Below are positions 1 to 13,074 of a stretch of DNA of 64,000 nucleotides, one piece after another (within the stretch, counting starts at the first letter, position 1; each line of letters starts with the position of its first letter). The translations under genes were made by a program, and so were the position numbers. The stretch is from Mya arenaria (Eukaryota > Mollusca > Bivalvia > Myida > Myidae): the NCBI RefSeq assembly GCF_026914265.1, contig NC_069136.1:48778381-48842380 (forward strand). Direction: 5' to 3'. A model generated the notes under the pieces. It did no database searches. It had not been told where the DNA came from and saw only the letters and a program-made list of their open reading frames with translations.

Positions 1-1013
1 GAGAAAAACTGTGCACATTGTGTTGGCTATAGGACATGTCAATTGTGTTAATTGGATACTTCAAGTTTTAACCTAATACATGTTTTGTTGGTATTACTCT
101 TCATACAACTCAATTACATGAAAGAGGGTGGATGCAACCAAAGGAAGCGCAGCTTTGCTACACTTTAAAAAACGGTATACACCTTAAACCATAATCATTG
201 CCTCCTGAACACATATTCCCTCGTATTTTTAATTAAAACAAAAACAGTAAAACACATTGAAGGTTTACTTGACTACTGGTTCTCGTACTGTTTCCGGCAG
301 AATAATCAAAGCACTGACAATGCTGATGAACGGTGACTTAGGGGAAGTAAATCAGGATAAGGTATTGTAGCGAAGTTTAAGTAAAAAGAGTCTATATGAT
401 AAAAGAACAGAATAGAAGTTCATATTTGTTTTTGCATTTATGTACCTTGATAGTTTTGTAGATTGACCTTATGTTAGATATGAACTGGCCATTTCCCTTT
501 AAGGTGACATAACCTATCAACACAGAATTGATAGGGGCATACTTGCGAAAGGGAACGGTCGGTTAGATTTCGCTGAAGTTATTTATTTAAACCAATTTGC
601 ACACATGTTAATGAAATACTGTTCATGATATTTCAGTTACATAAACTTATAATTATCTTCTGAAACAATCAGTGGACACACATCTTAATTGCCCAATTGC
701 ATCTATTTTAATGACCATTTGCCAGCATGAAATTGATTAATATTAAATACTGTTATATCATAAGGGAATGCAAGCACATGTTTAGGAGTCTTATAAAAAT
801 GTGTATGAGCTTAGCATAGCTAATGAAATAGACAATAATTAACTAAACATAATGCAGAGAATAGAAAAATTGATTTCATGTAATAATTCAGGAAATAATA
901 TATCAAAATTAGTTCATGCAATAAACATAACATCCAAACAGTTTAAGATCAATATGTGGACAAATACATATACACTTTCAACACAACTGACAAGTCTCTT
1001 CAGATCTCCCCTA
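1..1013. other. intergenic, no gene seen
   Basis: AT-rich DNA with no convincing exon. At about 508-535 there is a short perfect hairpin (arms CCTATCAA and TTGATAGG) inside a longer imperfect inverted repeat bounded by TTTCCCTTT and AAAGGGAA. It could be a small MITE relic. Nothing else is recognised. Confidence 0.4.
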
Positions 1014-1210
1014 TTAAAGACTTTCATTGAAACAGGGCAATGGTCCATTTACAAGTTCTCCATATTTAAGATTTTCTTCCGGGACGTCGGCTTGAAGGCA
1101 TGTTCTGTCACAGCTAATGATGTCGCCGATAACGATCAAGTCGACAGTTTCCCCTCGACATCAATACCGACAATGGTCAGGTTGACCTCATGAAGAGGGG
1201 TTTCAGTTTT
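1014..1210 (-). pseudogene. possible terminal coding exon, one frame break
   Basis: Read on the minus strand, this begins after a good 3' splice site (TTACTTTCAG) and gives a coding-like peptide. The first part reads KTETPLHEVNLTIVGIDVEG. After a one-base shift in a G-run it continues as TVDLIVIGDIISCDRTCLQA and ends FNESL followed by a stop at 1014-1016. The hydrophobic/acidic texture and the splice site suggest a real last exon. The shift may be decay or an assembly indel in the homopolymer. No upstream exons were firmly placed, and I do not recognise the family. An open frame of 113 codons on the opposite strand is probably its shadow. Confidence 0.3.
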
Positions 1211-4200
1211 CTGAAAGTAATCAATGAAAAGCTTTTATAGTTAAACGTAAAGGTCTATACAATGTTATTTTCCGCTTGCATTTATCAATAATCGTGAAGC
1301 ATCAATAGGTTATTTCCGGGAAAAATTGCAATCCGGAAATGATGCTCTATTTCAACTGATGTTAAATTAGTTCAACAAATCGAGTTCACCTAATCAGACG
1401 ATTTGTTTTAATTCAATACGCGTCCAGTGTAATTTGTTTGCGTATTCTTCTGTATCTTATGCATTTTTCATTCGCTGATTTTTAAATAATTGAATTTTCT
1501 AAGCCTATTTTCACAAATACTCAGCTCATTTGTCACTCTGCTTGATATAAGGGAAGCAAATTCAAATCATATCTGATTTTATTTGCATTTATGTTTCGAA
1601 GACAAAGAAGATGTAAGCATCAGTCGCCCAGTTGTCTCAGTTGGTAAGACCACAGTGGTTGTGGGCTTCAGCCCCTCACCGGGCACACTTCTCCCAGGCA
1701 TACTTTAATACTATATTGTCATATTTGGTACAATAGCAAGCGGTTTCAGCAAAAAAGAAAAAAAATATATATGTAAAGAAAGCGCTATGAGTATGACACA
1801 TAGCATATGTACGTTGTCTGAATCAAGCCGAATCAATAACATACCATGCAAGCGTAAAACATATCGTGAGTTACGTTTGAATATTTACAATATACAATCA
1901 ATTAGGGCGATGAAGTTGAGAATAGTTAAGGTCGATGATCAGAAATGAAGCTTAATTGAGTCTCGATCATCTAGATGGTTGCATCTGTGCAATTTTAGTT
2001 TCATTAGTGCATCGATACTTCATTATAGATGGTCTATTTTAACCGATTACCCGTTTTGACGACTTTTTGTAGTTTTTCTGCGTTTGATAATGAATACATT
2101 GTCCTTATTTGCTGCATTCTATTCCTGCTATTTTTAAACCATTTTTTACAATATACAAATTCGTTCCAGTTCATATTCAGAGTTCTATAGATCAGTTAAG
2201 GTTATTAAGATAATTTTAAGAGTTCTTGCGCATTTAAGCGTTTAAAGAGGGTTCTATTTTGATCGCTTAACCGTGTAACGGTTTGTAGTAAGGACGGCTG
2301 ATATGCCAATAAGATCGTTTGACATTAATTTTGACATAATAGTTTTTTTAATGTGTTAGAATATTGTTTGAATAAAGTGACAATGCAGATATATATGTTC
2401 TTATAATAAAAAAATATATGTTAATGTGTTGTCACAGCGTTGAACTTTGTTTGAAAAGTGTGACAATGCAAAAATAAATGATCCTGTAATGGACCTTTAT
2501 GTCATGTTTTTTTAAGTCAATACTTACTAGCTCCTTTTTATGAACTCAGGTTCTCTTAGCATAATCAAGAGGGGAACGGCTGTGGCTATCACTCTTTTCG
2601 ATCCATGGCATGTAAGAAACATGATTATCTTCTGGCTGCTGATCCATCGTTTATAATGATGGATAAAATAGATTAAAGAAATCAAAATGCAAGATGGCTA
2701 GTAGTGGGGTTACTTTGCTTGACAGATTGTCGACAAGTGATTTCACCAGGATTAAACGCAAATACCAAGATATAAATTTTCTGGTGCGCTTCATGGAAAA
2801 CCGATTCTCTTAGAGGTGATTCCAACTTATAACCTCCGGCGTGTGTAACACAAGACCTCAAATGACCCATGATACTGTGTAAACGTTGGCACTTTGGCAA
2901 TCATTGAGCGACAGAAATGTATGAATTATCACTGAAATACAAAATCGAATACGAAATCAATCAAATTCCACCCTTACAAGTTAAGAAATTAAGTCTTATG
3001 GTCTTACTCGAAACTATATATTTATGATGCTAATTTTTGTTCATATAGTTTCCATTTTAAAGACGAATCAAGGCATCCCGTATGGTGTTTAAAATGTGTT
3101 ACAGTTTTGTCGCTTTAAAAAAAATAACACTGATAGTATTGTACAGTACATGAAGTGTATCCCTAATACATTTATTAAGTTTAAAGAAGCATTTGCGCTG
3201 GGCTGCCTTTGATAAACGTAAAATGTTTTTGAAGTTATGTCTTGAATCAGCTTGACTTATGTTGAGAATGCAGCGGTAAACAAACATCGTTTGCGCAATA
3301 AAAATAGTTGTTAAGTTGATTAAGAATAATACATATACATGTAACTTGACAAGATGACTTTAACATATTCATAGGTCCATCAAGCGTTTCTCCTCTTTAA
3401 ATACGTATAGAATGATGAAGAATTCAAATTCAACGATAGAGCAAGACAACAAAAACAGAGAAAGAGAAAGAAGGCACATAATATTGTAAGAGCTACTGAA
3501 TTTACTGCAAGTCCATCACGACCCCGCACAAAAAAGACCTCTTTATGTACATATTACACAACTAAGAAAACCAAGTAGAACGTCCAAGAAATATTTAACC
3601 ATGGGAATCTATAGCTTGGGCAGACATTTGATTAAGACTTCTACACCAAAGTACCCCAAAACTTCAACCTTTCCCGTTTTGCACATCCAACAATTGATTT
3701 TATTTGCTATCATGAAATATTCACAAAGCTGCGACAATTTACAGTCGCACTACTCTCATTAACTGATTTAATTAAGCTATAACGCCTGGGCAATTTAACT
3801 ATTGCCATAAAATATCATTTGACTACATAGAGGGCGGAGCTAGTGAGACAAATAAGGGTTAATCATAGAGATCGCCAAGTGAACTCTAACATATACATAG
3901 AAATAAATGCTTAACGAATTAAATGAGGAAAGCATTGCTGAGAAAGGGGTTCGGTGCTTGGAGTGAATGCGTATGACTGGTCAAAGAGAACCAATGTGTG
4001 TTAAAATAAAGTTGGCTTTTTCTGAAGTACTTTGTCTATGGAAGTCTACGAATCACTCACTGGCATTTCAAAGACAGACATAAGTGCCAAATCAAGGTGT
4101 CTAAATCTGATTAGTATAAGGCCAAATGGAAAGATGGAATCGAGCAATTGCTGTTAAACAACTCCCGAGGTATGCCAAACAAAAAAAATGCCATAAAATT

Positions 4201-4680
4201 CAATACAGTTTGTCTTTTGTTATCGTAATCATGCATTTAACTTCAGAAATATGCAAAATCGTTTATAAATTGACCCAATTTTATAAACAGGACTGGGTTT
4301 TTTTTCAAACACACGTTAAATAACATAACTTTGTCAAACAAACAGATTTTCTTTTAGAATATGTCTTAATTCTGTGAAAGAAGTTAATTAGTGTGATTCT
4401 TTAATGTTTAGAGGTGAAGTTAAAAACAAATTAATCATTGAAATGTGTTAATTTCATGGTTTTTCGAGAATAATCACAGACTTTCACGAAATTTTATGTT
4501 CTATTCATAGAGAATCATATCAGTCATTTACATCTAGTGACAACATGCCAGGATAAGGATTTCAGTGGCTGAAAAGTATGCCGGGCCATGTATTTGTTTT
4601 AAACTGCAGTTAGACAACCGAATAAGATGTAGCGTTTACAAACCTTAGAAAGTAATCTTTAATGGAAAATTAATATTAAA
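1211..4680. other. intergenic, no firm gene
   Basis: AT-rich sequence with short chance reading frames only. A minus-strand frame at 2682-2900 has a mildly protein-like texture (contains HEAHQKIYILVFAFNPGEI) but no clear splice context. A tRNA-like SINE piece lies at 1625-1695. No other structure is seen. Confidence 0.4.
1625..1695 (+). repeat. tRNA-like SINE fragment
   Basis: Contains TGTCTCAGTTGGTAAGA, which fits an RNA polymerase III A-box with the typical AG(T)TGGT core of a tRNA D-arm. It sits in a short GC-richer patch with a second half resembling GGGCTTCAGCCCC. No aminoacceptor or anticodon structure is convincing, so this is a tRNA-derived repeat head rather than a tRNA gene. Confidence 0.4.
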
Positions 4681-4759
4681 ACCGGCTTTCGACGCCGGTA
4701 TGAACCCGTTCAGAGGCAATATTCATCAGAGGGGTGTTCTACTAGGTTAAGTACAAAAG

Positions 4760-6440
4760 TACTTACATGACATCAGCCTTCATAGAGGAACGCGACCAGT
4801 TACAGCTCTCTAATCGGTCGGGAAAGGGTCAACTAGACGCACAAATTTTTCAATTTTAAACCAATAGGCGGCCCAGGGTGCCACCCAGGGACGCACAGGG
4901 GCGACCTTGCGACATAAAAAGTTAAGTTGACTTGACATCCCCCTTCTTAGACAAACCCGACTGATCCAAGCCCTCTAATCGGTGTTGGAAAAGGGTCGAA
5001 CTAGGCGCACAAATTTTACCATTGTAACGCAATGGGAGTGAGGTCAGGTGACGCCCAGGGACGCCAATGGGCGGCCTAGTGGTGTCAAAAAACGTCTGGC
5101 CAACAAAACATCCGCCTATTTAGACGAACGGGACCGGGCCCAGCTCTCTAATCGGTCGGGAAATGGTGGAAAGTTCCCATTCTTACTAAAAGGGCGGCCC
5201 TATGACTAGGGTGCCGCCTAGGGACGCCCAAGGCGATAAGCAGAAGTACAATTAACATGCCATTCTTAGACGAACGCGACCTGTCCCACCTCTCAAATCG
5301 ATCGGGAAAGGGTCGAAATAGGCGCACAAAGTGTGAAATTGTAACGCAATGAGCGGGGACCCCCGCTGACGCCCAGGAACGCACATGGGGGCTATTGACG
5401 TAAAACAAAAGTCTAGCTTACATGACATCCGCCTTCTAAGACGGAGGCGACCAGTCCTAAAACACTCATCGGTCGGAAAAGGGTCGAACTAAGCGCAGAA
5501 GAGTTTCCATTGTAACGCTATAGGCGAGGGGTCCCGTTGACGCCCAGGGACGCTCATGGGCGGGTTAGTGACGTCAAAATAAAAGTCTAGTTAACGTGAT
5601 ATCCGCCCCCTACGATGAACGAAACCGGTCCTAGTTCTCTTATCGGTCGGAAAAGGGTCGAACCAGGCGCACAAAGTTTCCAATTGTAACTCAAGGTGCT
5701 GGCCCGGGTGCCACCCAGGGGCTACGTTGCGACGTAAGACTAAAGCATAGTTAACATGACATCCGCCTTCTAAGACGAACGCGACCGGACCCAGCTCTCT
5801 AATTGGTCGGGAAAGGGTCGAACTAGGTGCACAAAATTTGCCATTGTAAAACAATGGGCGGGGCCCCCCGTTGACGCCCCCAAAAAGCCCATGGGCGGCC
5901 TAGTTTTTTATCCTACATGACATCTGCCTCCTAAGACGAACGTGACCAGTCACAGCTTTCTAATCGGTCGGGAAAGGGTCGAACTAAGCGCTAACAATTT
6001 TACCATTGTAACCCAATTGGCGTCCCCGAGTGCAGCCCAATGACGACCTTAAGACGTTAAACAAAAGTCTAGGTAACAAGACATCTCCCTTCTGAGAAGA
6101 ACAGAATTCTTATCGTGAAAGGGTCGAGCTAGGTGCACAAAGTGTGCAATTGTAACCAAAAGGGCGGGAGGCCCGCATCGGCAACCAAGTGACGTTAAAC
6201 AAAGGTCTGGTTCACATGACATCTACCCGCTGAACATGACATCCGCCTCCTTAGACGAACGGAACCGGTCCCAGCCATCTTATCTGCCGGTTGAGTGTCT
6301 TACTATGGGCACAAAGGTACCCATTTTAACCCAATGGGTGGCCCCCGGTGACGCATAGAGACGCCCGTGTGCGCCCTTTTGACGTCTTGTTCACATGATA
6401 TTCGCATTTTTAGACGAACGGAACCGGTCCTAGTCGGTCA
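4760..6440 (+). repeat. GC-rich satellite, about 160-bp units, ~11 copies
   Basis: The motif CTAATCGGTCGGGAAAGGGT recurs near 4809, 4970, 5144, 5290, 5460, 5634, 5797, 5954, 6104, 6272 and 6425, giving spacings of roughly 146-174 bp. Each unit also has GACATCCGCC, a GAACGCGACC-like box, GGCGCACAAA, a CATTGTAACGCAATGGG box and GACGCCCAGGGACGCC. Units are quite diverged and vary in length, so the array is old. Two reading frames inside it (5148-5408 and 5591-5854, minus) are shadows of the repeat. Confidence 0.85.
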
Positions 6441-7190
6441 AAGGTAAATTAAAGTCAGCAACTTTATTTGTAGAACACAAACGTGTATATTATATATTGT
6501 TCGTCCATTTTTTAAATAAAATTGAAAGGAAAATGTCTTTCAAGAAAACTTATTCAAAAGGTAGTTTGTAAATCAATATTAAACCTTCTTTTGTAACGGA
6601 AAACAAATAATTTTCAAAGGATACAATTGATAGTATATAAGGTGGTATATGTGAATATACGTCAAACTAAACTAAGTACGTGTAACAGACACATTATTAG
6701 AATTCATATAACGTCACAACGGCGTAACGAAAAACGCATTGACTGACGGGGTGGTCGGAGGTCGATGTAGAGACCACGTTATGACCGGTCTGTTATACAG
6801 GAAGGACCTCGATGTATCTCTGGTATTGTGATCAGTGTGACGGTGACGCTCCGAAGTGGCGTCCAGGTTATATGACCCCCAGCCTCTCTTTAATTTTCAT
6901 AATATACGGCTCACCCGGCACCCTCCCCTCCTTAGTGTACATTTCATGTCAATATGGTAGGGGAAGTGGTTGGCGGTGCTTTAAAGGCGTTGTTAAGCTT
7001 TAGGCAGGCGGTAATTGTGGAGTACTAGAGCACATCTTATCAATGCAATAAGACAATCGCTCCTGTTTACATTTCTGTTGAGAATGGCTCCCATCCCAGT
7101 AAACATGAAAACAGGCACAATCACTTCCTAGCTATAGAAGGCACACGACGTCGGAATGACATTTGATTTTGATCGCGACGTCGGCAATAA
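6441..7190. other. intergenic, no gene seen
   Basis: Mixed-composition sequence between the satellite and a trinucleotide repeat. It contains only short chance frames (for example 6812-7003). No splice-bounded coding texture was found. Confidence 0.4.
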
Positions 7191-7197
7191 AAGTCCC

Positions 7198-7256
7198 ATG
7201 ATGATGATGATGACGACGACGACGACAACGATGATGATGATGATGATGATGATGGC
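7198..7256 (+). repeat. ATG/ACG trinucleotide microsatellite
   Basis: A run of ATG units, then ACG units, then ATG units again. It produces a spurious poly-serine stretch in the minus-strand frame 7121-7399. Confidence 0.9.
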
Positions 7257-7719
7257 GTGAAAATATCTACCATATCACTATCGTGCACCACCTTAGATAA
7301 AATAAAATTTTGAGGTGTGGCACTAATGTCAAATCTAGCATTCGCCTTTGATAATGAAGCCGCACACTGGAAATTTAAGGTCAAAGTTGGGTAACTCAAT
7401 TATATATCATTCAGGAAAACTAACGCGGTAACTGCCCGTTTTACTAATTAAAATTTACTCAATTACACGAATTAATTACATGGAGCATTTCGTGTGTAGA
7501 CTTCTGCGCATGACCTCCAATTAGAGAGCTCGTCCCGGCTCCTATCGAGCCAGTAGACCATCTGATGAACCACACCTTTGAACTAGTTTGAACCGGCTTT
7601 TTAAGTTGAGACGGTACCGCAGATAGGACAAAGATGCGGATACGGGTATGCGCAGAAAATTGCGACATAAACATTGAACATTGTTGATGCCAGAAACCCG
7701 TGAGCGAACCCTCGTGACA

Positions 7720-8015
7720 CGAGCCACCGCTAGAAAGGAACCGGTCCGGGCGCCCTCGGATGCGCAAGAATCTTAGGCACAAACTCCACATTATAACGTA
7801 TGGGAAACTAGTTGACGCCAGACACGGGTGACCTAATTACGTCCCAGTTTGCGCGACGTTCGCGTACCCTTTGACCCGACCCACTACCAAAACTGGATCG
7901 GTCCAGGCTCCCAAGATTTCGCATATGTGCTAAAATCTGCTACATAAGCTCCCCATTGTAAGTGTTGAAGTCAGAAACCAGTGACCTTATTACGTCCCAG
8001 GTCGCGCGACGTTTC
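7720..8015 (+). repeat. two diverged copies of the upstream satellite unit
   Basis: Two blocks share GTGACC(T/A)(A/T)ATTACGTCCCAG followed by a CGCGCGACGTT-like end, spaced about 185 bp apart. Before that end each carries GGTCCGGGC or GGTCCAGGC, an AATCTTAGGCACAAA-like box and a CCACATTATAACG or CCCCATTGTAAG box. The same order of boxes (GGTCC.., GGCGCACAAA, CATTGTAACG, GACGCC) defines the satellite at 4760-6440, so these are outlying members of that family. Confidence 0.55.
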
Positions 8016-8169
8016 ATTGATTGACCGCCATTTATATATTTTTGCTGAATTTCAGTGTGATCTAAATATCTTTCCTTGTGTATTGTACGTAGTCGGTGTC
8101 CTGTAAATATATATGACTAGTTTAAGTATATACATGTCTTAATATCTAAAAAATGCTGCATAAATTGTG

Positions 8170-8210
8170 TTCATTACCAGGGGCGGACCCAGGGTTTGAC
8201 GTAAGAGGGG
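8170..8210 (+). repeat. dispersed repeat head (GGGGCGGACCCAGG)
   Basis: The motif ACCAGGGGCGGACCCAGG resembles the terminal sequence of a short interspersed or MITE family common in invertebrate genomes. The opposite end was not found, so this is a fragment. A run of G follows at about 8300-8312. Confidence 0.35.
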
Positions 8211-8727
8211 GCGTAACTTATGGTCGTAATCTTTTGACTTGAACGATTGCATCATAATCGATGAGTTTTGGTTAAAATGTTGGAAGAGTGAATGGGGAAT
8301 GGGGGGGGGGGGTAGGGGTAAAATTTTATCAATTTCTCGGACGACTGAAACGATTTCAAGGGAGCGGGTGCACGCGTCTGGATGCTAGTGATTATGTGTG
8401 AATTATCTGATTGGAAAATAACTGTGAGCTTATGTTTATCGGTATCTTGTCCATTCTAATTCATCAGAGATAGGGGTTCGACAATGAGCACTACGTTGTA
8501 CGCATCATCGCTCTGGTATACGTAAATGTGCGCTGTCTTGCCGAATAGAAGTTTGATAGGGTAAGCAACCGCTGCATGGTGTTGCCTACCGCTTAAAAGC
8601 ATTGACTGCTCCACTGTAATTGCAATTTCTACAAGGAATGATAGTTTTAGCCCTGTCAACAAAAAATACAAGATTTTCCACTTAAACAAACACTGATTAA
8701 TACGTCTAATACAATTATTCAGCGAAA

Positions 8728-11700
8728 ATGACAACAATTTTAAATGCAGAAATCTCTCTTCCTATTGAGATTTTAGCATGTGTTATTAACGGAAGGATAG
8801 AAGGCGAAGAATCTGAGCAAAAGTGGAAGGCTTTTTGCCCACCCCCTCTCACTGATTTGCAAAATGTTGAACATAATAAAATCAGTCTAAATGATCTCAA
8901 ATGTGAAGATATAACACTCACAACTACTTTGTCTTCAAAATGCATGAAGCTGACCTTCAGTCGTTTACACTTTTACACTGTAAATGCTAAACACAAATGT
9001 CATATTGGCATTCACCAAATTGAAACCTTGAAGCAGAATTCAGAAACCAATGAAAATGCTGTAAAACCTCATAATATTGCCGCGTGCAGTGCAAGTGTTG
9101 ATACTGAAACAATTCAGGTGGAAGCTTTGAAGGATGACGAAGTGCAGAAAGAAAATGTTAAACGCAAAAGAGGCAGACCAAAAAAGGGAACGGAAACCAC
9201 TGGCAGTAAAAGGCCGGATGCTATTGAAAGAATAAATTCCCAAACAAACTTCCAAAATGGATATACACTGAGAGGAAGGAAATTAAATGATAAAATCATG
9301 AAAGCAGAACATGGCGTACATGATTCTGATGAAAGTGATACTGAACTTTACGCCACAGCTCAAAGTGAAAATGAATTAGACAATGATGACAATTGGTCAG
9401 AGAGCACAAAGGAAAACTATCTGTATAAGAAGCTTAAGGCTGAAGAAGAGCTTCCGTATAGAAGAAACAAAGAAGTAATTTGTAAATTATGCAGCAAGAT
9501 GTTCTGTGATAAAAATGGTTTGTTTGTGCATGTTAAACGTTTACATTCAAAACACAATGACTATGAAGAATACATTAATGACTTGGAACAACTGGTCTTC
9601 GTAAAATGCTTTAAATGTAATTATCTGTGTACAGACAATATCAAACTTATGTTTCATGAGTTGAAAGAACACTCAGATGCAGAGTTTAGCTGTAAACTAT
9701 GTGATGAAAACTTTGAATCTGGTAGAGAAATGCAGCAACATTTAAAAGCTTTTCACATGAGGGATGATGAGAGAAACTTTACATGCGAACTTTGTTCAGC
9801 AAGATTTAAGTCGAAAGGGTCACTTAAACAACATTTGGACTCTGTGCATAAAATGAGCAGGGCATTTAAATGTAAGACTTGTGAAAAATCTTTCTTCACA
9901 AACTCACAGTTAAACAGACATCTGAAAATTCATGAGGTTGACAGAAAAAAAACGTACCAATGTGATACTTGTAAGAAAGAGTTTCTGCACAGATACAATC
10001 TTAATCGGCATATAGAAACTGTGCATGCATCACAATCTGAAAAATGGCATTGTTCCTACTGTGGTAAAGGTTTTGGAGCCAAACTTAGCATGATTTCACA
10101 TGTAAAAGTGGTGCATTTTAACATGTATCCATATGAATGCAGAGTTTGCAAAGAACATTTTCTTAAGTATACATCACTTTTTGATCATTTATCAACCGTC
10201 CATGGACAAAACATTGTCAACATTAAGCAGCCAGCAAAGCACTCTATCTACAACAGATCAGATGATGAAAAACATTATTGTTCATATTGTAGTAAAGAAT
10301 TCTTGCACAAAATAAGACTGATTGAACATATGCACACAGACCACTCAGAAGCGTTTCCATGCAAGTGTGAACCATGCAACCAAGGCTTTCTTAAAAGAGT
10401 GTTCCTTGTAAAGCACTCACTTAAAGCTCATGGCACATTGCTCACCTATGATGACAATCTTGAGAGCGCAGATGAAACATCTGATATTATGAGAATTATT
10501 GGAACCAAGCAAACAGTTCCAAGTAGAGTTGACTCGACAACGTATGATGATGGGACATCTGCCATTGTAAGTAGTGTGGTAGTTTTGTATAGGTATAAGA
10601 AATGGCTTGGATACTATAAATAGCATAATTATGTCCTTATTTAGTTCTCAATTTATCAATATTTACAGGACTGGTAGATAATATATAAAAACAATTAAAT
10701 TGTAATGTTAAGTTCATTGAAAATAAATATTGTATGATTTTTAAAAAAATCATGCTTAATCTTAAATTAAGCCATTAAAGAAAGAATACTTCTACTGGTA
10801 ATAAATGCTTCATGTTTAACTTTTGAGTGTCTAAGACTTGATAAGAACTTGCATCAAAGTAAAATACAGTCATATCTATTGTGTACTATAAACACATTTA
10901 CACATTACCCGGTAAATAAAGTATTAAATGGAACTTACATGTGTTTTTTACAAAGGACCAAGATGCTATCAAGAATGAAGATGAGGACAACACTCAATAC
11001 TTCATAGCTGAAGCAGAGAGACCGGATGATGGGGCTGTTTTCATTGTGGATGACAATGGTGAACCACAGCATGAAGAAAAGGAAGCTGTAGGAAGTGAAG
11101 CTACAGGTAATTGTCTGAAGAAATTTGGCAATCTATGTTTTACTCCTCAAAACTGGGCTCAATTTCGTAAGCATAATTTGCAAGTTTAAATGGTTGAAAT
11201 TTAACCTCTTATGTAGCGTTTAGTTGCACTCGCTCATGTTTTAGCACCAACAATGATTTTTCCTAGTAGTGCATCTTAAATCACTTGAATTTTGATTATT
11301 TTACTTTGATTCTAAAATTGCAGAAAAAATACAGTTTAAAATATAAAAAGACCTCATTGTAGTGGGGAGCGAAACCACACCGGTAGTCAAGAAAAAACTG
11401 ATACCATATCCACACCCCACAAGGACTCTTACATAAGCTGACGGATATTTTAACCTTTATTGAATACATTAGTAGCATCACCTGATAATGGCAATCAAAA
11501 TCATGCTATAGATTAGAATTTTACTGAATCACGTTATTAACACATCAAAATCGTGGACTTCAAAGACAATATTTGAGCATACAGCATACAGTCGAACCCC
11601 GTTGGCTCGAACTCGCTTGGCTTAAATTCCTCGTTGGCTCGAACTAGATGTAAAGGACTGTTTTCTTTAAACTTAGGGTGAACAATCCCGCTTGGCTCAA

Positions 11701-13074
11701 ATTGTCCGAGGCTCGAGGTATTTGCCGGTCCCTGGGAGTTTGAGTCAAGAAATTTCGACTGTATATCACCACTTGTTAAAGGGTTCCAGCCATCAGTATC
11801 TTAGTTTTTACACTCTCGATGGTTTGCTACACTTTATTTCGCAGTAATGTTTTTCCCTGTAAAATGTGCATTGTACAAGCCATGAAACAGTCCCTTTCCA
11901 AAAGTGTGTACATGTATTTATGCTTCAAAGTCTGTTTTAAGGCCAAGGAATGTTTTGTTCTCAGATTAATGAGAAAAAAATGAGAGAATGAGAATTGATT
12001 GCTTTGAATTATATTATGAATTTGCATGCATATAAATGTCCCAGTAGGGTTCAATTGTAGAACAGCATATTCATTCCAATCCAAATGTAAAGGAATAATA
12101 AATAAATAGTATTTGAAGAACAGTTCTCAACATGTTGCTTAAACTTCAGGTAAGACTATGTATAGAATAATATTATGTTAATCCCTCCCAATTTCAATTT
12201 CAGCAGGAGAGTCCCAGGTGTTTGTTGAGGTTGCTAATGGGGATCAGACATTCACGTATATGATAGAGACATCAGGACCACTGGAGGAGTCCTCTACACT
12301 CTCAGTCGCAGAGCAGCTTGCAAATATCCTCATGGCGGCGGAACAAACAATGCAGCAGGTAGGTTAGAATCTCTGACGAAGAAAAATAGTCTGACAGCAT
12401 GATTGTGTTTTCTGACTGATTTGCTTAAAAGAAAATGAGATTCGGCTTCGCCATTAGTTGAATCCTTAGTAGAAATAGTAGAGGCATCTAGTTATGGAAA
12501 AAAGAATTTACCCTTACCTTGTAAACTATTGAACTTATTATTATGAACTAAATATAAATCTTGGAACACGTAGAGTTTATTATGCTTATATACAAAATGG
12601 CATGTACAGCATGTCCAATCTCTCCAGTCTTAATTAATATATATAAAGTTGTTTGTTAATTTCAAACTGAAAAAATGGACTACCTTTGACATTCGCATGT
12701 GTTGCTTAAGCCTCTTGTTATGAGTAGCGTTTTTTGTTGGACAATTTTAACATGGGATTAAGTTTTAACATGGGATTAAGTTCATATAAGAACTTTTGTG
12801 TTTTGCATTCTAGGAAGACCATCAAGAGGAAAACGAAAATGTGAGTTATGTTCTTCAGGAAACTGTGGAGGAACCAATAGATTCTTTAGTTCAAGTTAAT
12901 CAAGCACAACCATGTGACAGAACAGGAAGTTTGTCTGATTGTCAGTCTGAAAGTGCAGTGTTGAACCAGTCCACAGAACCTAATTTATATCAAGTTATAA
13001 GTACAGAGGGAAATATTCAGATTGTGGAGGCTGTAGACATTTCTGTTAATTCAAATACTTACATGGTTCAGTAA
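8728..13074 (+). CDS. C2H2 zinc-finger protein with AT-hook, four exons
   Basis: Probable nuclear DNA-binding regulator. I join 8728-10566, 10956-11106, 12204-12358 and 12814-13074. All junctions are GT-AG and in phase, giving 801 residues. The start is the first ATG after an in-frame stop at 8707. The N-terminal ~140 residues match nothing I know. An AT-hook-like KRKRGRPKKG lies at about 145-154 and an acidic Ser-rich stretch at about 200-230. Ten C2H2 fingers run from about 252 to 572, the first being CKLCSKMF..HVKRLH and the tenth CEPCNQGF..HSLKAH. Linkers are irregular rather than TGEKP. Exons 2-4 encode an acidic Gln/Glu-rich tail, possibly an activation region, ending NSNTYMVQ. If intron 1 is retained, the frame instead ends at 10623 with a short alternative tail. 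The family is certain; the orthologue is not recognised. The target DNA is unknown. Confidence 0.88.
11589..11761 (+). mobile_element. pogo/Tc1-like MITE, copy 1
   Basis: A 173-bp inverted-repeat element in intron 2 of the zinc-finger gene. It begins CAGTCGAACCCCGTTGGCTC and ends with the inverted form (TTTCGACTG). It is flanked by TA on both sides, and internal boxes (GGCTCGAACT, CCGCTTGGCTC) repeat the terminal motif. TA target sites and a CAGT terminus fit the pogo/Tigger branch of Tc1-mariner. It has no coding capacity. Confidence 0.7.

Noticed and set aside
852-1193. 113-codon plus-strand frame
   Set aside because: No start context or domain; the opposite strand carries a more convincing splice-led exon, so this is likely its shadow.
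1625-1695. Possible tRNA gene
   Set aside because: A-box present but no cloverleaf or anticodon arm; fits a SINE head.
5148-5854. Minus-strand frames inside the satellite
   Set aside because: They follow the repeat unit and change with it; no coding features.
7121-7399. Poly-serine protein
   Set aside because: Produced by the ATG/ACG microsatellite.
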